The position numbers were made by a program, and so were the translations under genes. From the NCBI GenBank assembly GCA_002427165.1, contig DIQB01000096.1, positions 4,360 to 20,926 of the forward strand: DNA of 16,567 nt, written 5' to 3'. This DNA is from Firmicutes bacterium UBA5473. Its GTDB lineage: Bacteria; Bacillota; DTU084. Below the pieces are notes generated by a model, which was given only the letters and a program-made list of their open reading frames with translations, did no database searches and was not told the origin of the DNA. Positions 1-4,936 of this stretch are shown piece by piece (within the stretch, counting starts at the first letter, position 1; each line of letters opens with the position of its first letter).

Positions 1-1058
1 TCTCGAAAACTTGTGAGCCCAGTGCCCCCTGGCATGGCTGCGGTGATAGCACAAATTTTAGGGTTCTTTTGGGCTAAAGCCACTAAAGTCTGGCTGAAGA
101 CGTCTGTATATGAGGGTGTGACAGAAGTATGTTTAGAGATTCCGGTTTTGATCTCAAAGGGGCCTACCCCATGGAAGCGATCTGGCTCCTGCTGGGCAGG
201 TAAATAGCCTTTGCCTTTTTTTGTCACCACGTGCAGAAGCACAGGTCCCTTTCTTTTCCGGGCATCAGCCAAGGCCCTGCGCAACGTGGGAATGTTATGT
301 CCATCCACAGGACCCAGATAGGTAAATCCCATCTCCTCGAAGAGCATCCCCGCCATCACTAGATACTTAATGCTTCCTTTGAGGCGGTCTGCTAAGCGTG
401 CCATGGTAGGGCCTCCTGGGAGTCTTTTCAGCAGTAGATCCAAATCCTCACGGGCTCGGGTAAGGGTTGGGTCTGTACGCAGTCTTGTCAGATACTGGGA
501 GAGTGCGCCTACATTGTGGGAGATAGACATTTCATTGTCGTTGAGTACAACTAAAAGGTCTGTTTTCAGTTGGCCTGCATGGTTTAGGGCCTCAAATGCC
601 ATGCCTCCTGTCAGCGATCCATCGCCGATGATGGCCGCTACACTCCAGTCTCCCTGGCAAAGATCCCGGGCTTGGGCCAGGCCTAGAGAAACTGAAATGG
701 AGGTGCTGCTGTGTCCTGCATCCACAATATCGTGGGGGCTTTCAAAGCAGCGGGGGAAGCCCGCGATCCCTCCATACTGGCGCAGGGTGCGAAACTTTTC
801 AGCTCTGCCTGTGAGTAGTTTGTGGGGGTAGGCTTGGTGGCCTACGTCCCAAATTAGCTTATCGTGGGGGCTTTCAAAGGTCAGATGCAGTGCGATAGCA
901 AGCTCCACTGTGCCCAGACTTGCAGCTAAGTGTCCTCCTGTTTTGGAGACAGTTTCAATAATTTCAGCTCTCATCTCTGCGGCTAGTTCTTCTAGCTCGG
1001 AGCTTTTCAGTTTATGTAAGTCTTGTGGCGTGTGTATTTGTGCAAGCAGTTTTCCCAA
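1..1058 (-). CDS. dxs: 1-deoxy-D-xylulose-5-phosphate synthase, N-terminal part (runs off left edge)
   Basis: Condenses pyruvate and glyceraldehyde 3-phosphate to DXP, the first step of the MEP isoprenoid pathway; a cytosolic ThDP enzyme. About 352 codons are present of a family that is usually about 620-640 residues. Visible landmarks are GGH with His43, DVGHQAYPHKLLTGR (71-85), GHSSTSIS (115-122), the ThDP motif GDGSLTGGMAFEALNHAG (145-162) closing at LNDNEMSIS, LGPVDGHN, HVVTKKGKGYLPA, and the start of the pyrimidine-binding domain at ITAAMPGGTGL. The start is a TTG at 1058: no ATG fits the conserved N-terminus (GKLLAQIHTPQDL), and AGGAG/AGGGGA lies just upstream. It begins 7 nt after the stop of the membrane-protein gene, so the two are co-transcribed. 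It shares the MEP/prenyl pathway with ispA upstream, but an element remnant now separates them. No frameshift is seen. Confidence 0.97.
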   Translation of the reverse strand, partial: MGKLLAQIHTPQDLHKLKSSELEELAAEMRAEIIETVSKTGGHLAASLGTVELAIALHLTFESPHDKLIWDVGHQAYPHKLLTGRAEKFRTLRQYGGIAGFPRCFESPHDIVDAGHSSTSISVSLGLAQARDLCQGDWSVAAIIGDGSLTGGMAFEALNHAGQLKTDLLVVLNDNEMSISHNVGALSQYLTRLRTDPTLTRAREDLDLLLKRLPGGPTMARLADRLKGSIKYLVMAGMLFEEMGFTYLGPVDGHNIPTLRRALADARKRKGPVLLHVVTKKGKGYLPAQQEPDRFHGVGPFEIKTGISKHTSVTPSYTDVFSQTLVALAQKNPKICAITAAMPGGTGLTSFR

Positions 1059-1065
1059 ACTTCCC

Positions 1066-1599
1066 CTAACTCCTTTGGCGTTTCTTTCCTCTATGGAAAA
1101 TTTTATCCCACCAGGCTAGGATGCATGCTACCTGGTAGATGATCTTATCTGCATATTTAATGGCAGGACCTTTTCCCAGTGCCTTTCCTGCCACAGTTAA
1201 GGTGGAGACAGCAGGGGCCATGATCACTATTAAAACGGGTTTGCCCAATGTGGTGGCAACTACGGCTCCCATAGCACCGCTGAGGGTGCCGGCAATGTCT
1301 CCAACTAGATCATTGCAAAAGTTGGCAACTTCTCCTGCTCTTTTTACAAGGCTGATAGCGGAACTTGCGCCGAAAATTTGTTTTGCTGCCATAGCGTGAA
1401 ATGTTGATTCGTGGGCTGTGATCACTGCAGTACCTATGATATCGAAGAGAATGCCGATGAGGATGACGGTGACTAGGATCAGAACCGAGAAGAAAGGCGA
1501 AAGTGAGGCCAACAGTTCTCTGGTTGTCCCGCTGATGAGGAGAGTTACCATAAAGGTTGAGGCGGCAATGAGCCAAATCCTTCGGTACTCTTTTTTCAT
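1066..1599 (-). CDS. small integral membrane protein, DUF21/CorB-like, upstream of dxs
   Basis: The protein is 177 aa with three strongly hydrophobic stretches: roughly residues 7-24, 31-57 and 112-140. Between the second and third lies a conserved-looking soluble part (HESTFHAMAAKQIFG and VANFCNDLVGDIAGTLSGA). Similar proteins next to dxs/ispA in Clostridia are annotated as hypothetical or as DUF21 (CNNM/CorB transmembrane) relatives. I recognise that resemblance from memory and cannot test it. No CBS domain follows, so it would be the membrane part only. An ATG exists at 1611, but GGAGG lies inside that extension, 5 nt before the ATG at 1599, so 1599 is chosen. Its stop is 7 nt before the dxs start, implying co-transcription. 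The insertion remnant ends about 12 nt upstream of its ribosome binding site. Function and transported ion, if any, are unknown. Confidence 0.75.
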   Translation of the reverse strand: MKKEYRRIWLIAASTFMVTLLISGTTRELLASLSPFFSVLILVTVILIGILFDIIGTAVITAHESTFHAMAAKQIFGASSAISLVKRAGEVANFCNDLVGDIAGTLSGAMGAVVATTLGKPVLIVIMAPAVSTLTVAGKALGKGPAIKYADKIIYQVACILAWWDKIFHRGKKRQRS

Positions 1600-1620
1600 A
1601 TGTTCCTCCATAAACGAAAA

Positions 1621-1634
1621 TGAGAGATAGTGGT
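1621..1634 (+). repeat. left terminal inverted repeat of the element
   Basis: TGAGAGATAGTGGT, identical to the reverse complement of 2227-2240. Identity stops at once on both the inner side (A versus G at the next base) and the outer side, as expected for true element ends. Confidence 0.8.
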
Positions 1635-1689
1635 AATTAGGCGGGTAAATATTGTGGCTTAAGGTCCAGTAGGTTTTCCCAGCAAAACA

Positions 1690-1747
1690 CTGGAGCGTCG
1701 CCGCCTCCAGCGGTTCCCCTTTCAGCTTTGCTCTGGCCTAGGGCCAG
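1690..1747. other. two GC-rich hairpins inside the element remnant
   Basis: CTGGAG (1690-1695) pairs with CTCCAG (1705-1710), and CTGGCC (1733-1738) pairs with GGCCAG (1742-1747) across a 3-nt loop. They lie near the left end of the element, beyond the transposase-like fragments when read on the minus strand. They may be subterminal structure of the IS or may block read-through. No T-tract follows either, so I do not call them terminators. Confidence 0.4.
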
Positions 1748-1947
1748 GACTGGATTACCACTTAGTCCACACTGCAATCCCCGACTAATCTGCCCTGTGG
1801 GCAACAGCCTAGGAGTTTTCCTCGCACCTCAATCCATACCCTAGCCTCTTTTGCAAGGCGGCTTTCAAGCGGCAAAGGGTCTTTCTTCCTAGGGCCCCTG
1901 GAAGCTGACCTGATCCCCGCTATCCCGTTTGCCCCGCTCAAGGCAGG

Positions 1948-2164
1948 CTACTCTGCACCCCACACAACGTCATGTACTTGCGCACAAAACCCCGCTGTAT
2001 CGCGTGCAGGTTCTTCTCCCATGCCGTAAAACGCGCAATTCCACGCACATGGGTCTCCACGGAGTAGGGTCAACGCCTACATGCCATTGTAGATCGCCCT
2101 AGCTCCTTAACCCCCAGCACTACCCCCGACTGGGCGTCGAAGGCCAGCACCAAGGACTTCATCG
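1948..2164 (-). pseudogene. transposase remnants (fragmented DDE-type)
   Basis: Two collinear minus-strand fragments lie in different frames inside the TIR-bounded element. The first (about 2164-2075) reads MKSLVLAFDAQSGVVLGV followed by KELGRSTMACRR and a stop. Hydrophobic-DA-x-SG-x-x-LGV is typical of DDE transposase cores. The second (about 2069-1948) has a run rich in Arg, Trp and aromatic residues and ends at TGA. Its sense-like composition over roughly 40 codons suggests decayed coding sequence. Length is far below a working transposase (300-450 aa), so it cannot be active. The exact limits and the family are uncertain. Confidence 0.5.
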
Positions 2165-2226
2165 ATGTGCCCTTGACGGATTTTTAGGCCCGCCTTCAGA
2201 TATGGAAGCGGTGACTAGGATACTGC

Positions 2227-2240
2227 ACCACTATCTCTCA
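2227..2240 (-). repeat. right terminal inverted repeat of the element
   Basis: ACCACTATCTCTCA, the exact inverted copy of 1621-1634. It lies only 10 bp downstream, in transcription order, of the -10 box at 2251-2256. Confidence 0.8.
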
Positions 2241-2250
2241 AAGTAAGCTC

Positions 2251-2279
2251 ATTATAACATAATTAAAATCTCGATGCAA
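2251..2279 (-). promoter_or_regulatory. sigma-A promoter with extended -10, reading toward dxs
   Basis: On the minus strand a perfect TATAAT (2256-2251) is preceded by TGT, making an extended -10 (TGnTATAAT). A weak -35, TTGCAT (2279-2274), lies 17 nt upstream. It starts just past the ispA stop and would initiate near 2244, a few bases before the element end. It was probably the original promoter of the DUF21-like/dxs pair before the element inserted between it and the genes. This is a consensus match only. Confidence 0.6.
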
Positions 2280-2284
2280 TCGGA

Positions 2285-3151
2285 TTAACACTCTCTGGAA
2301 ATAACATAATCTGCAATTTCAAAGAGGGCCTCGCCCCTCCTCTCATCAAGTGCAGCTTTGCCCCCACCTATGGCCTCTACTGCCATAGCTCGAGCCTTCT
2401 CTTCCCCCAACAGTACAGGGTATGTGGCCTTCCCCAGTCTCGCATCGGAGCCTGTGGCTTTGCCCAGTTTTTCTGGGTCTCCTTTCAAATCAAGAAGATC
2501 ATCGATGATCTGAAAGGCGAGGCCAAATTTCAGGCCATAGGTTGTCAAAGCATCAAGGTCATCGCTATTGGCTCCTGCAAGATGAGCGCCACACCTGAGC
2601 GCCGAGCACAGTAGAGCTGCGGTTTTTCGCAAATGAAGCTTTTGGAGCTGTTCTAAAGAGATGTCTTGCCCTGTCCACTCCAAATCTAAGGCTTGTCCTT
2701 CCACCATGCCAGAAGGTCCTGTGGCTTTAGCCAAGTCCCCGATTGCGGCCAGCTTATTTGCCGCTGGTAGCTTGAGGCTAGAGAGTAGTTCAAAGGCAAA
2801 GGTGAGGAGGCCATCTCCAGCGAGTAGTGCCATGGCCTCGCCAAAGACCAGGTGGTTTGTGGGTTTTCCCCGTCTCATTTTATCGTCATCCATGCAGGGA
2901 AGATCGTCATGGACGAGGGAATAGGCCTGGATGCACTCCAGGCTCGCTGCGGCAGGCAAAATTGGCTCTATGGCATCTATTCCTGCGTATTCGGCTGCAG
3001 CTAAAAGCAAGACACCTCGGAGGCGTTTGCCGCCGCCCAAAGTTGTATAGCGCATGGCCTCTGCCAGCTTCCCCTCCCGAGGCAAAAGTGTATCCAATGT
3101 TTCTTCGATCAGGGCGGCCCGCTCCTTGAGATATGTAGCTAGGTTAAACAT
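2285..3151 (-). CDS. ispA: (2E,6E)-farnesyl diphosphate synthase / short-chain polyprenyl synthase
   Basis: The 288-aa class I trans-prenyltransferase condenses isopentenyl diphosphate with DMAPP and GPP to make FPP for quinone, undecaprenol and other isoprenoid pathways. Family hallmarks are visible: GGGKRLR (39-45), the first Asp-rich motif DDLPCMDDD (82-90) with the two-residue insertion typical of bacterial FPP synthases, GMVEGQ (148-153), RKT (175-177) and the second Asp-rich motif DDLLD (217-221). Length fits IspA (about 290-300). The start is ATG at 3151, overlapping the end of xseB by 8 nt (ATGTTTAA) with GAGGAGG 7 nt upstream, which implies translational coupling. The reading frame is open further upstream, but that is xseB sequence in another frame. 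GGPP synthase is the main alternative, as product length cannot be read with certainty. Confidence 0.95.
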   Translation of the reverse strand: MFNLATYLKERAALIEETLDTLLPREGKLAEAMRYTTLGGGKRLRGVLLLAAAEYAGIDAIEPILPAAASLECIQAYSLVHDDLPCMDDDKMRRGKPTNHLVFGEAMALLAGDGLLTFAFELLSSLKLPAANKLAAIGDLAKATGPSGMVEGQALDLEWTGQDISLEQLQKLHLRKTAALLCSALRCGAHLAGANSDDLDALTTYGLKFGLAFQIIDDLLDLKGDPEKLGKATGSDARLGKATYPVLLGEEKARAMAVEAIGGGKAALDERRGEALFEIADYVISREC

Positions 3152-3380
3152 CGTCTGCCTCCTCAAACAGCTTTGAAAAAACTTTTCCATCCTCGTCTTG
3201 GAGGAGTATTTCCACTTTCCCTTCTGCCTCTTCCAGTTCCACTGCACATTTGCGCAGTAGGCTCACGCCTTCTTCGAAAGCGGCTAAAGAGTCGGCTAAG
3301 GGGAGTTTGCCCTCTTCGAGTAAACGCACAAGTTCCTCAAGTTTAGCTAGGGCTTCTTCAAAGGTGAGTTCTTTTTCCAT
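3144..3380 (-). CDS. xseB: exodeoxyribonuclease VII small subunit
   Basis: This 78-aa helical, acidic protein forms the small subunit of exonuclease VII, which degrades single-stranded DNA with XseA. The typical pattern is present: TFEEALAKLEELVRLLEEGK, LADSLAAFEEGVSLLRKC, then the coiled-coil tail. The start is the ATG at 3380 with GGGGGTGG upstream; a further in-frame upstream ATG would lie inside rplT and break the family N-terminus (MEKELTFEEAL). It is translationally coupled to ispA. Its usual partner xseA is not next to it: the preceding gene is rplT, with only 43 nt between them. XseA, if present, must be encoded elsewhere in the genome. Confidence 0.93.
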   Translation of the reverse strand: MEKELTFEEALAKLEELVRLLEEGKLPLADSLAAFEEGVSLLRKCAVELEEAEGKVEILLQDEDGKVFSKLFEEADDV

Positions 3381-3400
3381 CTTTCCACCCCCAGATATAG

Positions 3401-3426
3401 GAAAAACCTGGGAGATCCCAGGTTTA
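3401..3426 (-). terminator. rho-independent terminator of the infC-rpmI-rplT operon, overlapping the rplT stop
   Basis: On the minus strand AAACCTGGG (3425-3417), loop ATCT and CCCAGGTTT (3412-3404) form a perfect 9-bp stem, with a TTTTT run at 3406-3402. The TAA stop of rplT is built into the foot of the stem. It lies 21 nt before xseB, so xseB-ispA must rely on read-through or on a promoter inside rplT; none is convincing. Confidence 0.85.
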
Positions 3427-3783
3427 TGCATTGACTTTTTCTTTGGCAAGGGCGACTAGGCTACTGAAAGCAGCTGTGTCGTTTACTGCGAGATCCGCTA
3501 GCATTTTACGGTTTACAACTACACCAGCTTGGCGCAGTCCATTGATGAAACGACTGTAGCTCATGCCTTCCTGTCTTGATGCAGCGTTGATCCGTGCGAT
3601 CCAGAGTTTCCTGAATTCGCGTTTTTTCTGCCTACGGTGGACGTAAGCATAATGAAGGGATTTCATTACTGCTGCATTAGCTGGCCGGAAGGTCTTGCTT
3701 CTGGAGCCGTAGTATCCTTTTGCTTGTTTTAGTATTTTTTTATGGCGACGTCTAGTTACTACTCCGCCTTTTACGCGTGGCAT
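3424..3783 (-). CDS. rplT: 50S ribosomal protein L20
   Basis: The 119-aa basic protein binds 23S rRNA early in 50S assembly and, in Bacillota, represses its own operon through the leader. The full-length family pattern is visible: [20 protein letters not shown] at the start, [20 protein letters not shown], the [20 protein letters not shown] core, [16 protein letters not shown] and a C-terminal domain. Length is normal. AAAGGAGGAG precedes the ATG. It is the third gene of infC-rpmI-rplT, 15 nt after rpmI, and its stop codon is part of the operon terminator. Confidence 0.98.
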   Translation of the reverse strand: MPRVKGGVVTRRRHKKILKQAKGYYGSRSKTFRPANAAVMKSLHYAYVHRRQKKREFRKLWIARINAASRQEGMSYSRFINGLRQAGVVVNRKMLADLAVNDTAAFSSLVALAKEKVNA

Positions 3784-3798
3784 TGCTTTTCTCCTCCT

Positions 3799-3996
3799 TT
3801 AGCCTAGGGCCAGCATTTTGCGAATTCTCTTAGCCTCAGCCGGGCTTACTACTGCCGACTGGCGGAGTTTGCGCTTACGTTTGCTGCTCTTTTTCTCTAG
3901 GATATGGCTTTTGTATGCCTTGTTCTTGATAAACTTGCCACTGCCCGTGACTTTAAACCTTTTGGCTGCGCCACGGTGTGTTTTCATCTTAGGCAA
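3799..3996 (-). CDS. rpmI: 50S ribosomal protein L35
   Basis: The 65-aa very basic protein belongs to the large ribosomal subunit. The sequence matches the L35 pattern throughout: [20 protein letters not shown], then the lysine-rich middle with [19 protein letters not shown], and [11 protein letters not shown] near the end. AAGGAGG precedes the ATG. It sits between infC and rplT in the standard order, with 18 nt to infC. Confidence 0.97.
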   Translation of the reverse strand: MPKMKTHRGAAKRFKVTGSGKFIKNKAYKSHILEKKSSKRKRKLRQSAVVSPAEAKRIRKMLALG

Positions 3997-4014
3997 TGTT
4001 GTTTCCTCCTTGTC

Positions 4015-4530
4015 CTATAGCTTCGGGGCTAGGATCATGATCATGTTTCTGCCTTCCACCCTGGGAACCCGTTCTACAACTGCAATTTCGCTCAAGGTTT
4101 CCGCCAAGCGTTCCAGAAGCTTCTTGCCAAGATCTGAGTGGACTATTTCTCGTCCCCTAAAACGGATTGTGCATTTAACTTTGTCTCCGCCTTTGAGAAA
4201 CTTTTCTGCATTGCGAACTTTGACTTGAAAATCGTGTTCTTCGATCTTGGGGGTCATACGTACTTCTTTGACGTCTGTTACTTTTTGCTTCTTGCGTGCC
4301 TCACGTGTTCGCTTGCTTTGCTCATAGCGAAATTTCCCGTAGTCCATAATTCGACATACAGGTGGCCTCGCAGTGGGGGCAATTTCCACCAGATCAAGAT
4401 CCCGCTCTCGGGCGATCCTTAGCGCTTCCCGAGGAGACATGACACCAAGTTGGTTGTTCTCGTCGTCTACCACTCGAACTTCTGCGATTCTGATCTCCTC
4501 GTTTACCCTTACGTCCCGCTCTCGTATAAT
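4015..4530 (-). CDS. infC: translation initiation factor IF-3
   Basis: IF-3 binds the 30S subunit, prevents early 50S joining and checks start-codon/initiator pairing. The N domain ([21 protein letters not shown]), the linker ([18 protein letters not shown]) and the C domain ([40 protein letters not shown]) are all present; length is about 171 aa. An in-frame ATG at 4548 cannot be the start, because AGGAGGT lies within the codons that follow it. Downstream of that site the only in-frame initiation candidates are ATT at 4530 (9 nt from AGGAGG) and ATA at 4527; the out-of-frame ATG at 4535 gives only 8 codons. I choose the AUU, as in E. coli infC, where IF-3 represses initiation at its own AUU. 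It is first in the infC-rpmI-rplT operon. Confidence 0.95.
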   Translation of the reverse strand: MIRERDVRVNEEIRIAEVRVVDDENNQLGVMSPREALRIARERDLDLVEIAPTARPPVCRIMDYGKFRYEQSKRTREARKKQKVTDVKEVRMTPKIEEHDFQVKVRNAEKFLKGGDKVKCTIRFRGREIVHSDLGKKLLERLAETLSEIAVVERVPRVEGRNMIMILAPKL

Positions 4531-4677
4531 AACATCGCACCTCCTCATCCCGAATAGAAAAAGGGTGGCTGCGCCTCACAGGCACACCACCCCTATAGAA
4601 TAGTCTATAAGTAATTTTGGTGTACCCTGCTCGCATAGCTGCAAGGTGAGAAGCGCTGCTTCTTCTTTTTCAATTCA
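4531..4677 (-). ncRNA. L20 (infC operon) leader RNA
   Basis: About 147 nt lie between the predicted transcription start and infC. In order on the minus strand: hairpin AGAAGC-AGC-GCTTCT (4663-4649), a GC-rich stretch around CTTGCAGCTATGCGAGCAGG, a small TATAGA/TCTATA hairpin, then the intrinsic terminator at 4558-4593, and finally the ribosome binding site. Position and layout fit the Bacillota L20 leader, in which L20 binding promotes premature termination. The gene identity downstream is firm; the match to the Rfam family is by layout, not by a computed covariance score. Confidence 0.65.
4558..4593 (-). terminator. attenuator hairpin in the infC leader
   Basis: On the minus strand GGGTGG (4592-4587) pairs with CCACCC (4568-4563) and TGTGCC with GGCGCA inside, closed by a TGTGA loop with one bulged G. 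TTTTT (4562-4558) follows directly. Lying upstream of infC, it acts as a conditional terminator rather than an operon end. Confidence 0.85.
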
Positions 4678-4683
4678 ATTTCA

Positions 4684-4712
4684 ATTATACATATCTTTTT
4701 GGGGGCTGTCAA
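4684..4712 (-). promoter_or_regulatory. consensus sigma-A promoter of the infC operon
   Basis: A perfect TTGACA (4712-4707), a spacer of exactly 17 nt and a perfect TATAAT (4689-4684) are read on the minus strand, with predicted initiation near 4677. It is one of the strongest possible vegetative promoters, consistent with ribosomal genes controlled downstream by attenuation. Confidence 0.92.
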
Positions 4713-4743
4713 GTTGAAATTTTTCACTATCTTTTTTCAACTT
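4711..4743. repeat. 9-bp inverted repeat overlapping the infC -35 box
   Basis: AAGTTGAAA (4711-4719) and TTTCAACTT (4735-4743) are perfectly inverted around a 15-nt AT-rich centre. The left arm shares two bases with the -35 hexamer. It could be an operator, or a weak hairpin ending the incoming operon; no T-run follows on the minus strand, so it is not a standard terminator there. Confidence 0.5.
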
Positions 4744-4746
4744 TGC

Positions 4747-4929
4747 TTATTTTTTGGTATCCTGAAATCTTGGCCATTTTATTCTTTCATTAAAGGGTAG
4801 ATAGATATTGGTCTCACAATTATAATTTGAGACTTTAAACCGAAAAGGCTCCTTAGTAGCATTCATAAAAATTCTTTTAGGGCTGCCTGCGAATACTGTC
4901 TTGCTAGATACTGTAGCTAAGTGGCACAT
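4747..4929 (-). pseudogene. orphan C-terminal fragment resembling a glycosidase beta-sandwich
   Basis: A 60-codon reading frame starts 7 nt after the stop of the 1053-aa gene, in a different frame, with no ribosome binding site before its ATG; an in-frame TAG closes it 5 codons upstream. Its middle (FAGSPKRIFMNATKEPFRFK, then TNIYLPFN) resembles the last two strands of the C-terminal beta domain of many glycoside hydrolases, where a Pro-Lys-Arg-hydrophobic-x-Asn turn is followed by a hydrophobic closing strand. It is too short to be an enzyme. I infer the 3' remnant of a deleted gene, left where the carbohydrate locus meets the core operon. A chance ORF remains possible. Confidence 0.4.
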
Positions 4930-4936
4930 AATAATA

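Larger units (their letters stand above)
1621..2240. mobile_element. degenerate 620-bp insertion element with 14-bp perfect TIRs
   Basis: The ends are the 14-bp perfect inverted repeats TGAGAGATAGTGGT (1621-1634) and ACCACTATCTCTCA (2227-2240). The interior is noticeably GC-richer than its flanks and has no long ORF. On the minus strand, protein-like pieces remain in different frames: about 2164-2075 gives MKSLVLAFDAQSGVVLGV, resembling the DDE-transposase stretch before the second acidic residue, and about 2069-1948 gives a basic/aromatic helix-like piece (THVRGIARFTAWEKNLHA). A stop codon and frame changes separate them. I read this as an internally deleted, inactive DDE-type IS. The family is not recognised. 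No clear target duplication is visible; only AA flanks both ends. This element fills most of the 685-bp gene-free interval between ispA and the DUF21-like gene. Confidence 0.72.

Noticed and set aside
370..1119. Plus-strand ORFs across the dxs region
   Set aside because: They are antisense shadows of dxs; their translations show no protein-like pattern, while the minus frame matches Dxs throughout.
1640..2240. The GC-rich gene-free block as a structured RNA (RNase P or another large ncRNA)
   Set aside because: A GAGGAAAACTCC stretch briefly resembles the RNase P signature, but the remaining conserved parts are absent, and perfect TIRs with transposase-like fragments explain it better.
2285..3247. 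A 320-aa ispA starting at 3247
   Set aside because: The first 32 codons are xseB sequence read in another frame; the ATG at 3151 has GAGGAGG and fits the family length.
3144..3449. A longer xseB starting at 3449
   Set aside because: The extra 23 codons overlap rplT and its terminator and precede the conserved xseB N-terminus; ATG 3380 has its own ribosome binding site.
4711..4743. The inverted repeat as a normal terminator of the sugar operon
   Set aside because: The loop is long and no T-run follows the 3' arm on the minus strand; it runs into the infC -35 box.
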